Translations under genes and position numbers: made by a program
Notes under the pieces: model-generated
What the model was told of the DNA's origin: nothing
What the model saw: only the letters and a program-made list of their open reading frames with translations
Database searches by the model: none
Part shown: positions 34,647 through 44,061 of the stretch, piece by piece
How the letters are laid out: each line of letters begins with the position of its first letter
Numbering within the stretch: the first letter of the stretch is position 1
Assembly: GCA_035491935.1 (NCBI GenBank)
Contig: DATJJW010000166.1
Span: forward strand, 1 to 63,220
Source: DATJJW01 sp035491935
GTDB lineage: Bacteria > Pseudomonadota > Alphaproteobacteria > ATCC43930 > CGMCC-115725
Length of the DNA: 63,220 nt
Reading direction: 5' to 3'

Positions 34647-34844
34647 GTGACGCCCATCACCACCGCCTCGTCACCCTTCGCCGCGATGAATCTGTCGACC
34701 GCACAGCAATTGCAGCGCCGCAGCGCCGGGCACTACCATTCGGTCCTGCCTGAAGGAAATACCTCGACGACCGCCTCGGGCAACGGCACAGGCGCGGTGC
34801 AGAGTTTTGCCAGCATCCTGGCCGGCGTCACCGGCGGCAAGTAG
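34647..34844 (+). CDS. Small hypothetical protein with a perfect Shine-Dalgarno site
   Basis: 65 residues from a GTG at 34647, with AAGGAGG ten bases upstream, the best ribosome site in this stretch. The sequence is rich in Ser, Thr, Gly and Ala, with a Gln/Arg patch (STAQQLQRRSAGHYH) and no signal peptide or membrane segment. I do not recognise it. It lies upstream of the RNase D gene and may share its transcript. Confidence 0.5.
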   Translation: MTPITTASSPFAAMNLSTAQQLQRRSAGHYHSVLPEGNTSTTASGNGTGAVQSFASILAGVTGGK

Positions 34845-34899
34845 CGGCCCCTCCGCTTAAATCCTTCATCAGTGCCGATTTTTTGTGTATAGCGGCTTG

Positions 34900-36054
34900 A
34901 TGAACCTGATCACTACGACAGCCGGCCTGGCGGAGTTCTGCGCCCGGCAGGCTCATGCGGAATTCGTCACCGTCGACACCGAGTTCCTGCGCGAAAAAAC
35001 CTATTGGCCCGAACTCTGCCTAGTTCAGGTCGCCGGCCCCGACGAGGCAGCGGTCATCGACGCGCTGGCGCCGGGGATCGAGCTCGAACCGCTGTTCGCG
35101 CTGCTACGCGATCCGAACATCCTCAAAGTGTTCCATGCCGGACGGCAGGACATCGAGATTTTCGTCAACCTGGCGGGATCGGTGCCGAAGCCCATCTTCG
35201 ACACGCAGGTCGCGGCCATGGTCTGCGGCTTCGGCGATTCGGTCAGCTACGAGACGCTCGCGACCAAGCTTGCCAAGGCCTCCATCGACAAATCCTCGCG
35301 GTTCACCGACTGGTCGCATCGGCCCCTGACCGAGCGGCAGCTGCAATACGCACTGGCTGACGTCACCCATCTGCGTATCGTCTACCAGGCGCTGAAGAGC
35401 CAGATCGAACGATCCGGCCGCGAGAGCTGGTTGGCCGAGGAAACCGCGATCCTGATCGACCCCAAAACCTATTTGGTGGCGCCCGAGGAGGCGTGGAAGC
35501 GACTCAAGACCCGCGGCGGCAACCGGCGCTTCTACGCCATCCTGCGCAGCATGGCCGCCTGGCGCGAAGCGGCGGCACAGAGTCGTGACATCCCGCGCTC
35601 GCGCATCCTGCGCGACGAGGCGCTCTTGGAGATTGCCGCTCATGCGCCGCGTGATATCGACGGCCTCGCCCGCATCCGGGGTCTGGGCCGTAGTGTCGCC
35701 GAGGGCAAGCTGGGCGGCGATATGTTGGCCGCGATCGAGAAGGCGCTGGCGACACCCGAATCCGAGATGATGCCCCCACCCGAGCGGCAGGAAACGCCAC
35801 CTGGCCTGGGACCGCTCTGCGACCTGCTGCGCGTGCTGCTCAAGCTGCGCTGTGAAGATAATGACGTGGCGCAAAAGCTGGTCGCCAATGCCAGCGACCT
35901 GGAGAAGATCGCCGCCGACGACCGCGCCAATGTCCCTGCCCTTCATGGCTGGCGCTTCGAGGTGTTCGGCCGCGACGCGCTGGCGCTGAAGCATGGCAGG
36001 CTGGCCCTGACCGCCCGCGGCAAGCGGATCGAAATCGTAGAGATCGAAGACTAG
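34900..36054 (+). CDS. rnd: Ribonuclease D
   Basis: 384 residues. 3'-to-5' exoribonuclease for tRNA 3' end trimming. DEDD catalytic residues are visible: DTEFLREKTYWP near residue 25 (Asp, Glu), FHAGRQDIEIF near 78-88 (Asp), and YALADVTHL near 150 (Tyr-Asp). One or two HRDC domains follow (residues 210-370). Convergent with ppx, with six bases between the stops. Confidence 0.94.
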   Translation: MNLITTTAGLAEFCARQAHAEFVTVDTEFLREKTYWPELCLVQVAGPDEAAVIDALAPGIELEPLFALLRDPNILKVFHAGRQDIEIFVNLAGSVPKPIFDTQVAAMVCGFGDSVSYETLATKLAKASIDKSSRFTDWSHRPLTERQLQYALADVTHLRIVYQALKSQIERSGRESWLAEETAILIDPKTYLVAPEEAWKRLKTRGGNRRFYAILRSMAAWREAAAQSRDIPRSRILRDEALLEIAAHAPRDIDGLARIRGLGRSVAEGKLGGDMLAAIEKALATPESEMMPPPERQETPPGLGPLCDLLRVLLKLRCEDNDVAQKLVANASDLEKIAADDRANVPALHGWRFEVFGRDALALKHGRLALTARGKRIEIVEIED

Positions 36055-36060
36055 GCCGGC

Positions 36061-37617
36061 TCAGCTCCGGCGGCGATTGGCGAGTTTGGTGACGACGGTG
36101 GGCTTATCGGAGCCATCCAGCGCCACCTCGCAACCGAGCACTCGGCCCAGCGTCTCCAGGCGGCGCCGCACAGCCTCGCCGGTATAGATCGACATGCCCT
36201 TGGGCACGGTCAGGACCAGCCTGCCGTCGGCACGCCGCAGATCCGCCTCGCCCAAAAGGCCCGAGGCGCCGCCGACCAGCGTATAGGCCAGACGCAGGGC
36301 ATGGCCCAGCACCAGGGACTGCTTCAGCGTGTCGTCGTCGAGCAGCGGCCGCACGGATTCGGTGATCGGCGCATCCGCCCGGCCGCCATAGCGGGCGTGC
36401 AGCGCGCAGGCGATGAACACCCGGCCGCGATGGTCGAGCCCCGGCACCGGCATACGCAGCGAGCGCATGAACACCTGCTCCTCGCGGTAGTCCGGATGCT
36501 CCGGCCAACCGATATCGGACATGATCGCCGCCGCCTCGCGCCAGCGGCGCTGGATCAAGGTCTCTTCGGCGAAGAGCGGCTCGGTCCAGGTCATGAGCTC
36601 CGCCGGCTTCAAGCCGAAGCGCGGGCTGGCCGCCGCCATGCGCCCGGCGGCACACAGCAGCGGGTCCTGCAGGCGCTCGCGCTCGGTCAGCAGATCGTAG
36701 AGATGCCCTTCGCGCAGCCCATAGGCGCTGAATACGATGCGGCGCGGCTTCATGGTGCCGAGCAGCCGATGCAGCAGATATGCGGCCAACGGCAGGGTTT
36801 CCTGCCGTTTGTTGGCGAGGCTGATCAGCTTCTCCAGCGAGCGCTTGCTCTGCCGGAACAACAGCTCCAGGAACCGTTCGAACTCGGCCAGCGGCGGCGC
36901 GTAATTATGCAGGATGTGCAGCGGATAGCCGGCATGCTCCATGTAGATCCGCGCGATGGCGCGCCAGGCGCCGCCGACGGCATAGAAATCCCGGCCCTTG
37001 CCCTGCGTCAGCCATTCCAGCCCATCCAGTTCGCGATCGATCTCGACCCGCGCCGCCGCCTCCCCGCCTTCGCCCAGGAGCCGCAAGGGGCCGAGCGCCA
37101 GGCTCGCGACGTGTAACGGCAACTTGCCGCCGGTGGTGATCAGCTCGACGCTGCCGCCCCCGAGATCGCCGGCGATACCGTCGGCCTCAGGCAGTCCTGC
37201 GACCACGCCCAGCGAAGCCAATTGCCCTTCGCGGTCGCCGGAAATGACCTCGACCTCCAGTCCACAGCGCCGTTTCAGCTCGGCGATGAAAGTCGGCCCG
37301 TCATTGGCATCGCGCACGGCCGAGGTCGCGATGGCGTCCAGCCGCTCGACGCCCAGGCTGCGGGCCAGCGCCACGAAACGCTCGACATTGTCGAGCGCCA
37401 TCGGCAGCCCCTTGGGATTGAGCACGCCCGAGGCGTTCATGCCGCGGCCGAGGCCGCACATCACCTTCTCGTTGAAGAGGACCTGTGGGGAACGGCTGAT
37501 CCCGTCATAGATGACGAGGCGCAGGGAATTGGAACCGATATCGATGATGCCGATCATGCCGGGACGCCCGGAAGCCCTGATGTTGCCGGTTCTGGCAGGC
37601 TCGACGCTACGCTTCAT
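36061..37617 (-). CDS. ppx: Exopolyphosphatase (Ppx/GppA)
   Basis: 518 residues. Actin-like ASKHA fold enzyme that cleaves phosphate from polyphosphate or pppGpp. Motifs: IGIIDIGSNSLRLVIYD near residue 22-38, ATSAVRDANDG near 97 and AGDLGGGSVEL near 148. A C-terminal HD-like helical region is present. The ATG at 37617 has GAGGA five bases upstream and lies six bases after the ppk stop, so ppk-ppx form an operon that both makes and breaks polyphosphate. Confidence 0.95.
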   Translation of the reverse strand: MKRSVEPARTGNIRASGRPGMIGIIDIGSNSLRLVIYDGISRSPQVLFNEKVMCGLGRGMNASGVLNPKGLPMALDNVERFVALARSLGVERLDAIATSAVRDANDGPTFIAELKRRCGLEVEVISGDREGQLASLGVVAGLPEADGIAGDLGGGSVELITTGGKLPLHVASLALGPLRLLGEGGEAAARVEIDRELDGLEWLTQGKGRDFYAVGGAWRAIARIYMEHAGYPLHILHNYAPPLAEFERFLELLFRQSKRSLEKLISLANKRQETLPLAAYLLHRLLGTMKPRRIVFSAYGLREGHLYDLLTERERLQDPLLCAAGRMAAASPRFGLKPAELMTWTEPLFAEETLIQRRWREAAAIMSDIGWPEHPDYREEQVFMRSLRMPVPGLDHRGRVFIACALHARYGGRADAPITESVRPLLDDDTLKQSLVLGHALRLAYTLVGGASGLLGEADLRRADGRLVLTVPKGMSIYTGEAVRRRLETLGRVLGCEVALDGSDKPTVVTKLANRRRS

Positions 37618-37623
37618 CTGTCC

Positions 37624-39822
37624 TCAATCGTCATTGTCCAGAACCAGGCGCGGCGCCCCGGCAGGAACCACCGGCTTCAACCGCGCCGAACCCCGACCCG
37701 AGAGGCTGGGATTCGTCATGAAATATTCATGCGCGCTGGCAGGATTCTCACCGGCGACCACGCGGGTATAGACGCCGTCGGGGCCGAGCGTCCAGCTTTG
37801 CGCCTGATCCTCCAGATAGTGCACCATGATCTCGTTGAGCACCTGCTGATGCACGGTGGGGTTCTCGATCGGCACCATGACCTCGACACGGCGATCGAGG
37901 TTGCGGGTCATCCAGTCGGCCGAGGCGATGAAGACCTTCGCTTGCGCCGAAGGCAGCTTATGGCCGTTGCCGAACGCATAGATGCGGCTGTGCTCGAGGA
38001 ACCGGCCGACGACGCTCTTGACCTGAATGTTCTCCGACAGGCCCGGTACACCCGGCCGCAGACAGCAGATGCCGCGCACGATCAGATCGATGCGCACGCC
38101 GGCCTGGGATGCCCGGTAGAGCGCGTCGATCACCTGGCTGTCGACCAGCTGATTGACCTTGGCCCAGATGCAGCCTTCCCTGCCGGCCCTGACATTGTCG
38201 ATCTCGGCCTCGATCAGCTCGACCACCTTCTGACGCAGGTTGATGGGGGCCGCGCTCAGCGCCTCCAAGCGCTCGGGCGTCGCATAGCCGGTGATGTAGT
38301 TGAACACCCGGCCGGCATCGCGGCACAGCGCCGGATTGGTCGTGAAGAAGGACAGGTCGGTATAGATCTTGGCCGTGATCGGGTGGTAGTTGCCCGTGCC
38401 GAAATGGACATAGGTCTTCAGGCCGCCGCTCTCGCGGCGCACGACCATGGAGATCTTGGCGTGGGTCTTGAGCTCGACGAAGCCATAGACGACCTGCGCG
38501 CCGGAGCGCTCCAGATCGCGCGCCCAGCGGATATTCGCCTCCTCATCGAAACGCGCCTTCAGCTCGACCAGCGCCGTCACCGATTTACCGGCCTCGGCCG
38601 CCTCGATCAGCGCCGAGACGATCGGGCTGTCCGAGCTGGTACGGTAAAGCGTCTGCTTGACGGCGACGACATTGGGATCGCGCGCGGCCTGGCGCAGGAA
38701 CTGCACCACCACGTCGAAGCTCTCGAACGGGTGATGGACGATGATGTCCTTCTGGCGGATCGCCGCAAAGCAGTCGCCGCCGAAATCGCGGATCCGCTCC
38801 GGAAAGCGGGCGTTATAGGGACGGAATTTAAGATCGGGGCGCTCATCGACGATCAGCTGCTTGATGTCGGACAGGCCGGACAGCCCGTCGAGCTGGAACA
38901 CGTCGTCGGGCGCGGCATCGATCCTTTCGGCCAGGAACGAGCAGAGGTCCGACGGCATGTCCGCCTCGATCTCCAGATGGATGACATGGCCGCGGCGACG
39001 GCGCTTCAGCGCGGTCTCGTAGAGGCGGACGAGATCCTCCGCCTCTTCCTCGATTTCGATGTCGCTGTCACGCAGCACGCGGAACGTGCCCTGTCCCACC
39101 ACCGTGAACCCCGGGAACAGCCGGTCGAGGAACAGGCTCACCACCTGCTCGATGGAAATCAGGCGGATGGCGTCGCCCGGCAGGCGCATGAAACGGCCAG
39201 CCGCGGACGGAATGAGCAGGATCGCCTGCATGCGCTTGGCATCGGCGACCCGGGTCAGGTTCAGCGCCAGGCCGAAGCCCAGATTGGAGATGAACGGGAA
39301 CGGATGCGCCGGATCGATGGCCAGCGGCGTCAGCAGCGGGAAGACATCGGCCATGAAGCGCTCGTCGAGCCAACTCTTCTCGGCCACGGAAAGCTCGTCG
39401 GTGCTGAGCACGGCAATGCCGGTGTTGCGCAGCTCCTGGCGCAGCTTGCGATAGATCTGCTGCTGGGCTTGCACCAAGGCACGCACCCGCTGATGCACCT
39501 CGTTAAGCTGCTGTGCCGGGGTCAGGCCGTCGACGCTATGGGTGACGATGCCGGCATTGACCTGGCCGCGCAGTCCCGCCACGCGCACCATGTAGAACTC
39601 GTCCATGTTGTTGGCCGAGATCGACAGGAAGCGCACCCGCTCCAGCAGGGGATGATGCGGGTTGTCCGCCTCCTCGATGACGCGCTCGTTGAAGGCCAGC
39701 CAGGAAATCTCGCGATTGATGAAGCGGCGTTCGGAACGGGACGTGATGGCGAGCTGGCGCTGAGCGGTGCGAGGCGGCACGTTTCGTCTCTTTGTCGTTG
39801 GACGGGGGGCTGATCTGGACAA
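37624..39822 (-). CDS. ppk: Polyphosphate kinase 1
   Basis: 732 residues. Reversibly transfers the gamma phosphate of ATP to polyphosphate through a phosphohistidine. N-terminal NREISWLAFNERVIEEA near residue 36-52. The autophosphorylated His is expected in YVHFGTGNYH near 470, and a second His in FLEHSRIYAFGNG near 609. Length and domain order match PPK1. Operon with ppx. Confidence 0.96.
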   Translation of the reverse strand: MSRSAPRPTTKRRNVPPRTAQRQLAITSRSERRFINREISWLAFNERVIEEADNPHHPLLERVRFLSISANNMDEFYMVRVAGLRGQVNAGIVTHSVDGLTPAQQLNEVHQRVRALVQAQQQIYRKLRQELRNTGIAVLSTDELSVAEKSWLDERFMADVFPLLTPLAIDPAHPFPFISNLGFGLALNLTRVADAKRMQAILLIPSAAGRFMRLPGDAIRLISIEQVVSLFLDRLFPGFTVVGQGTFRVLRDSDIEIEEEAEDLVRLYETALKRRRRGHVIHLEIEADMPSDLCSFLAERIDAAPDDVFQLDGLSGLSDIKQLIVDERPDLKFRPYNARFPERIRDFGGDCFAAIRQKDIIVHHPFESFDVVVQFLRQAARDPNVVAVKQTLYRTSSDSPIVSALIEAAEAGKSVTALVELKARFDEEANIRWARDLERSGAQVVYGFVELKTHAKISMVVRRESGGLKTYVHFGTGNYHPITAKIYTDLSFFTTNPALCRDAGRVFNYITGYATPERLEALSAAPINLRQKVVELIEAEIDNVRAGREGCIWAKVNQLVDSQVIDALYRASQAGVRIDLIVRGICCLRPGVPGLSENIQVKSVVGRFLEHSRIYAFGNGHKLPSAQAKVFIASADWMTRNLDRRVEVMVPIENPTVHQQVLNEIMVHYLEDQAQSWTLGPDGVYTRVVAGENPASAHEYFMTNPSLSGRGSARLKPVVPAGAPRLVLDNDD

Positions 39823-40031
39823 TCGGTCCGGATGAATGGTGAATGCAACACCATCCGCGCGTATACGGCAATACTACGTCGGTATCATGACAGCCGCCAA
39901 GGCTCGACCCTAGGCCTGAACGCCGGCGCCTGGCCATCTCCCTCCATCGCCTCTACCCCGCGCGGATTGACCGCAAACCTCGGGCGGTTCATGGTGATCG
40001 AATGATCAATAACACTCCAGGGAGGAGCGAC

Positions 40032-40772
40032 ATGGCCGAGTTGGGATCGATCGTCGTCACGGGCGGCAGCCGGGGTATCGGCGCTGCGATCTGCCGCAAG
40101 CTGGCGGCGGATGGTTACGCCGTGATGGTCAACTATGCCGGCAACCGGGCCAAGGCGGATGAGGTCGTGGACGCAATCCGCAAGGCCGGCGGCAAGGCCG
40201 TGGCCTATCAGGCGGATGTCGTCGACGAAGGCCAGGTCGAAGCCATGTTCGCCACCGCGGTCAAGGAGTTGGGGCCTCTTTCGGGCCTGGTGACCAATGC
40301 CGGGTTGCTGGGGCCGATCGCCCGCGTCGACGAATACGATGCGGCGGAGATGCGCCGGCTGTTCGACGTCAACATCACCGGCCTGATCCTGTGCTGCAAA
40401 TATGCGATCCGGCGGCTCTCGACCAAGCATGGCGGCAAGGGCGGCTCGATCGTCAATATGGGCTCCGTGGCCGCGCGCCTGGGCGGCGCCGCCCGCCTTG
40501 CTCCCTACGCCGCCTCCAAGGGCGCGGTCGAGACCTTCACCCGCGGCCTCGCCAACGAGATCGCGGCGGAATCGATCCGTGTCAACGCCGTCTCGCCCGG
40601 CGTGATCAATACCGAGATGACCGAGGCCGACATCTTCTCCGCCGCGGTCAAGACCATCCCCATGGGCCGTAAGGGCGAACCGCACGAAGTCGCCGATGCG
40701 GTCAGCTGGCTGATGTCGCCCGGTGCCAATTTCGTCACCGGCACCATCGTCACGGTATCCGGGGGCCGTTAG
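40032..40772 (+). CDS. Short-chain dehydrogenase/reductase
   Basis: 246 residues with an excellent GGAGGAGCGAC before the ATG. Classical SDR: cofactor motif TGGSRGIG at residues 10-17, NAG near 88, catalytic Ser near 140 and YAASK near 155. The residue after the second strand (NYAGNR) suggests NADP(H). Similar to 3-oxoacyl-ACP reductase and glucose-1-dehydrogenase-like proteins; the substrate is unknown. Stands alone. Confidence 0.88.
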   Translation: MAELGSIVVTGGSRGIGAAICRKLAADGYAVMVNYAGNRAKADEVVDAIRKAGGKAVAYQADVVDEGQVEAMFATAVKELGPLSGLVTNAGLLGPIARVDEYDAAEMRRLFDVNITGLILCCKYAIRRLSTKHGGKGGSIVNMGSVAARLGGAARLAPYAASKGAVETFTRGLANEIAAESIRVNAVSPGVINTEMTEADIFSAAVKTIPMGRKGEPHEVADAVSWLMSPGANFVTGTIVTVSGGR

Positions 40773-40793
40773 CCGATCGTTTCCCGCCTGTCC

Positions 40794-40834
40794 GTGGCGA
40801 ACCCTCGGCCGAAGCCCGGCCGAGGATTCGCCAC
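40794..40834 (+). terminator. Long inverted repeat after the SDR gene
   Basis: GTGGCGAACCCTCGGCCG and CGGCCGAGGATTCGCCAC pair around a five-base loop, giving an 18-bp arm with one internal mismatch. No T run follows. Probable transcript end. Confidence 0.6.
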
Positions 40835-40900
40835 GAGAGATGCTGAGGCGCGGATTCAGCGTGGGAAAGCACGGCCTTCCCTGGGATAAAGCTTGGAGCC

Positions 40901-42163
40901 ATGCCCCGTAGCCTGCTCATCGTCGTCCTCGCCCTGCTGACCGCCTTCGGGCCGATGTCGATCGACATGTACCTGCCGGGATTGCCCGTCATCGCCACCG
41001 ATCTCAGGGCCGATTACGGCGGGGCGGAGCTGACCTTGAGCACGTTCTTCCTGGGTTTCGCCTGCAGCCAGGTGATCTATGGACCGCTGGCCGATCGTCT
41101 AGGCCGGCGCCGGCCGCTGCTTGCCGGCATCGCGATCTACATCCTCGGCAGCATCGGCTGTGCGCTCGCCCACGACATCACGATGCTGATCGCCTGCCGC
41201 TTCTTCCAGGCTGCCGGCTGCAGTGCGGGACCGATGCTGGCACGCACCATCGTCCGCGATCTCTACACTGGCGCCAGGGTGGCGCGCGTACTCTCGATCA
41301 TGATGACCGTCATGGGCTGCGCGCCCATGCTGGCGCCGATCATCGGCGGGCAGATCCTCGTCCATGCCGATTGGCGCGCGATATTCTGGCTGGGTGCGGG
41401 CTTCGCGGCCGTCATGTTCCTGATCATCCTGGTCTGGCTGCCCGAAACGCTGCCTCCGGAACGACGCCTGGCCGGGCATGGTTTCGGCAACGGCATCGGC
41501 GCCATGGCCGGCAGCTATGCCATCATGCTGCGCCATCCCCTGTTCCTCAGCTACGCGCTGGGTGGCAGCCTCGTCTTCGGTGGCGTGCTGGCCTATCTGG
41601 CGGGATCGCCCCAGGTCTTCATCACCCTGCATCATGTGACGCCGCAGACCTACGCCCTGCTCTTCGCGCTCAACATCGTCGGGCTGATCGGCGTTTCGGC
41701 GCTCAATGCCTGGGTCGTGGCGCGCTTCGGCGTCGAGCGGATGCTGGGCATCGGCATCGCGGCCGCCGCCGCAGCGGGCGTGGCGCTGGTCGGCGTGAGC
41801 TTCAGTCGGATCGACAGCGTGGCACTGCTGGTGCCGCCCTTGTTCTGCTTCGTCGCAAGCCTGGGCATGGTCGGCGCCAACGGAATCGCCGGCTGCCTCA
41901 ATATCTTCCCGGAACGCGCAGGCGCTGCCTCGGCGTTGTTCGGCTGCCTGCAGATGACCAGCGGCGCCATATTAGGCGCGTTGGTCGGCTGGGCCGCGGA
42001 CGGCACGGCGCGGCCGATGGCCGTTTTCGTCTGTGCCGGCGGCGTATTGGCCCTGGCGGCTCAGCGCGGCCTGGCGTACATCAGCAGGCGACAGCATCGC
42101 CGGGATGGTCACGCTGCCCTGCGTGGCGTGGAATATCCCACGCGGATTAGCGGATCGGAATAG
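40901..42163 (+). CDS. Bcr/CflA family drug-resistance MFS transporter
   Basis: 420 residues, 12 hydrophobic segments. The start (LTAFGPMSIDMYLPGLPVI) and the loop GPLADRLGRRRPLL near 64-77 are characteristic of the Bcr/CflA group of drug:H+ antiporters. FQAAGCSAGPMLARTIVRD near 104-122 also fits. Export of bicyclomycin, chloramphenicol or sulfonamide type compounds is known in the group; the substrate here is open. Confidence 0.9.
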   Translation: MPRSLLIVVLALLTAFGPMSIDMYLPGLPVIATDLRADYGGAELTLSTFFLGFACSQVIYGPLADRLGRRRPLLAGIAIYILGSIGCALAHDITMLIACRFFQAAGCSAGPMLARTIVRDLYTGARVARVLSIMMTVMGCAPMLAPIIGGQILVHADWRAIFWLGAGFAAVMFLIILVWLPETLPPERRLAGHGFGNGIGAMAGSYAIMLRHPLFLSYALGGSLVFGGVLAYLAGSPQVFITLHHVTPQTYALLFALNIVGLIGVSALNAWVVARFGVERMLGIGIAAAAAAGVALVGVSFSRIDSVALLVPPLFCFVASLGMVGANGIAGCLNIFPERAGAASALFGCLQMTSGAILGALVGWAADGTARPMAVFVCAGGVLALAAQRGLAYISRRQHRRDGHAALRGVEYPTRISGSE

Positions 42164-42292
42164 GCTGGAACGCGCGCACGTTTTTGTTAAGTTCGAGGGA
42201 ACGGAATTCCCACCCTTGCCGTATAATGAGCGGAACGGACAACTACCCGAGAACCGCATTCCGTACGTCTCGGGTCATGGAGATTAAGAATA

Positions 42293-42859
42293 ATGTCGCG
42301 CATTTCGACTGTCGTCGCATGTGCCAGCGCCCTGACACTGGCGGCCTGTGCGGTTCAACCGCCGATTGGCCCCAGCGTGGCTGCCATGCCGGGTCAAGGC
42401 AAGTCGCTTCAGCAGTTCAATCAGGATGAAATGACCTGCGAGACCTACGCCTCGCAACGTACGGGCGGCGCCCAACCGCAGCAGGCGGCCAACAACTCTG
42501 CCGTCGGTAGCGCCGTGATCGGCACCGCCATCGGTGCCGCGGCCGGTGCAGCCCTCGGTGCCGCGGCCGGCAATGCCGGCCTCGGCGCTGCGGCCGGCGC
42601 CGGCGCAGGCCTGCTCGGCGGTACCGCCGTCGGCTCGCAGAACGCGCAGTATTCATCCGATGCGCTGCAGCAACGTTACGACATTGCCTACTCGCAATGC
42701 ATGGTCACTGCCGGCAACCGTGTGCCGGCACCGGAAGCCCCGGTGGCCTATGGCGCCCCGGCGCCCGGCTATTACGTGGCGCCGGGTCCAGCCTATGTCG
42801 CAGGCCCGACCGTCGTCGTTGGCGGCGGCTACTACCATCGCCCTTGGCATCGCTGGTAA
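42293..42859 (+). CDS. Glycine-zipper lipoprotein
   Basis: 188 residues. Lipoprotein signal with lipobox LTLAAC (Cys19). Residues 70-112 form a glycine zipper (AVIGTAIGAAAGAALGAAAG and similar), which may span or insert in the outer membrane. The C-terminus is rich in Pro, Tyr, Val and Gly and ends YYHRPWHRW. Function unknown; proteins of this type are common in Alphaproteobacteria. Confidence 0.8.
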   Translation: MSRISTVVACASALTLAACAVQPPIGPSVAAMPGQGKSLQQFNQDEMTCETYASQRTGGAQPQQAANNSAVGSAVIGTAIGAAAGAALGAAAGNAGLGAAAGAGAGLLGGTAVGSQNAQYSSDALQQRYDIAYSQCMVTAGNRVPAPEAPVAYGAPAPGYYVAPGPAYVAGPTVVVGGGYYHRPWHRW

Positions 42860-42871
42860 CAGCGTGGGTAT

Positions 42872-42900
42872 CCCCGTCGGGCCCCAAAGACCCGACGGGG
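42872..42900 (+). terminator. Terminator-like hairpin after the glycine-zipper gene
   Basis: CCCCGTCGGG and CCCGACGGGG form a perfect 10-bp stem with a nine-base loop, 13 bases after the stop. Only TTG follows. Confidence 0.65.
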
Positions 42901-43047
42901 TTGCCCCCAACATGACTTTCCGCCTATCTTTGAGTGCATTCCGCCAATATGGCGGCAATCGATCATATCGGTGCCGACCGCATTGATGTCGATCCAGCGA
43001 ATGCAGCGAACGGAAAGTCCCGTCCTTCCATGCCGCCCGTCCTCCCC

Positions 43048-43566
43048 ATGACGACAGAGAAGCCGCAGAACGACCTCGCCGTGACCGAGCAGCAATCCAG
43101 CCAACTCGATGCCGAGCCACGCCCGCGTCCGCGGGTCCGCCGAGCACATCGCGGTGTCGGCGCGATGACGCGCTACGTCCATCGCGCCTATAGCCGGGTT
43201 CTGCAGCGGCGCCTGATGCCCTACAACCTGACCGTCGCGCAGTACCTGCACCTGCGCACGCTGTGGCAGGACGGACCGATGACGCAGATCGAGATCTCGC
43301 AGCGCATCGGCATCGAGAAGGCGTCCTCGACCTCGGTCATCGATTCCCTGGAAAAGGAAGGGCTGATCCTGCGCGTGCGCGATACCCAGGACCGGCGCAA
43401 GATCAATGTCAGCCTGTCGCCGAAGGGCGAGGCGCTCCGCGATCAGGTCAGGATCGTCGCCCGCTCGGTCGCCGACGATGCCGTGATCGGCATCGACGAT
43501 GACGAATTGCTGCTGTTCTTCAAGATCCTGGACAAGATGATCGCCAATCTGGACGCGGCGATCTGA
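43048..43566 (+). CDS. MarR family transcription regulator
   Basis: 172 residues from the ATG at 43048. The winged helix is at about residues 45-140: MTQIEISQRIGIEKASSTSVIDSLEKEGLI, then the wing RDTQDRRKINVSLSPKGEAL. The N-terminal 35 residues are polar and Arg-rich and not part of the fold. Other in-frame starts exist at 43030 and 42934, none with a convincing ribosome site. No divergent target gene; it may act elsewhere. Confidence 0.85.
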   Translation: MTTEKPQNDLAVTEQQSSQLDAEPRPRPRVRRAHRGVGAMTRYVHRAYSRVLQRRLMPYNLTVAQYLHLRTLWQDGPMTQIEISQRIGIEKASSTSVIDSLEKEGLILRVRDTQDRRKINVSLSPKGEALRDQVRIVARSVADDAVIGIDDDELLLFFKILDKMIANLDAAI

Positions 43567-43827
43567 GAAGGATGGTGCCCTGAAGCGCCATCACGCTCCC
43601 CCACTGCCTAGATGAAAATTCGCCGCGGATTATGCGACTCCGCACGGATCAGGCTTTGGCCTGCAGTGCAGGGGGGTATATACTGCGCCCGCCAGCCACA
43701 AGCCGCAGGCCGATGACGTTCCGCCGGGTGAAGGTTCCCAAGAAGGGAATGTTCGCGGTGGCCGTCGGGCTTTTATTTCGTCAGTTCCTTTGTCTGAAGC
43801 TTCAACGCGTTCAGGAAGGAGTCAGAG

Positions 43828-44016
43828 ATGAAGACGATCTTGCACTTGGCAGTTTTGGCGCCGGCACTCATTCTGATGGGATGCAATACCACCGGTACGA
43901 TGACGGGGAGGAACGCCGGTGATCCGACGGGAATCGCACCGAGTAGTCAGGGCATCTCACAGGAAGTACCAAGCGACTCGACAGCGGACTTCAATCCCGT
44001 TGGCGATGGCGACTGA
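43828..44016 (+). CDS. Small lipoprotein
   Basis: 62 residues with a strong AGGAAGGAG eight bases before the ATG. Lipobox LILMGC gives Cys at position 19; the mature part is short, polar and ends FNPVGDGD. No family recognised. The 260 bp upstream (43567-43827) holds no convincing gene; GTATATAC near 43675 may be part of its promoter. Confidence 0.7.
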   Translation: MKTILHLAVLAPALILMGCNTTGTMTGRNAGDPTGIAPSSQGISQEVPSDSTADFNPVGDGD

Positions 44017-44022
44017 CAGGAC

Positions 44023-44049
44023 GACGCGGGGGGGATTCCCCCCCGCGTC
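44023..44049. terminator. GC-rich hairpin between the small lipoprotein and the MFS gene
   Basis: GACGCGGGGGGG and CCCCCCCGCGTC pair around a short ATT loop. It lies between two convergent genes. T run poor. Confidence 0.7.
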
Positions 44050-44061
44050 TCGCACTAGCCG

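Noticed and set aside
37222..39813. Open frame of 863 codons antisense to ppk
   Set aside because: ppk is a complete, well-conserved gene on the other strand; long antisense frames are expected at this GC content and the translated product has no recognisable domain.
43632..43922. Coding frame of 96 codons ahead of the small lipoprotein
   Set aside because: It overlaps the lipoprotein gene in another frame, and the lipoprotein has a much better ribosome site and a clear lipobox.
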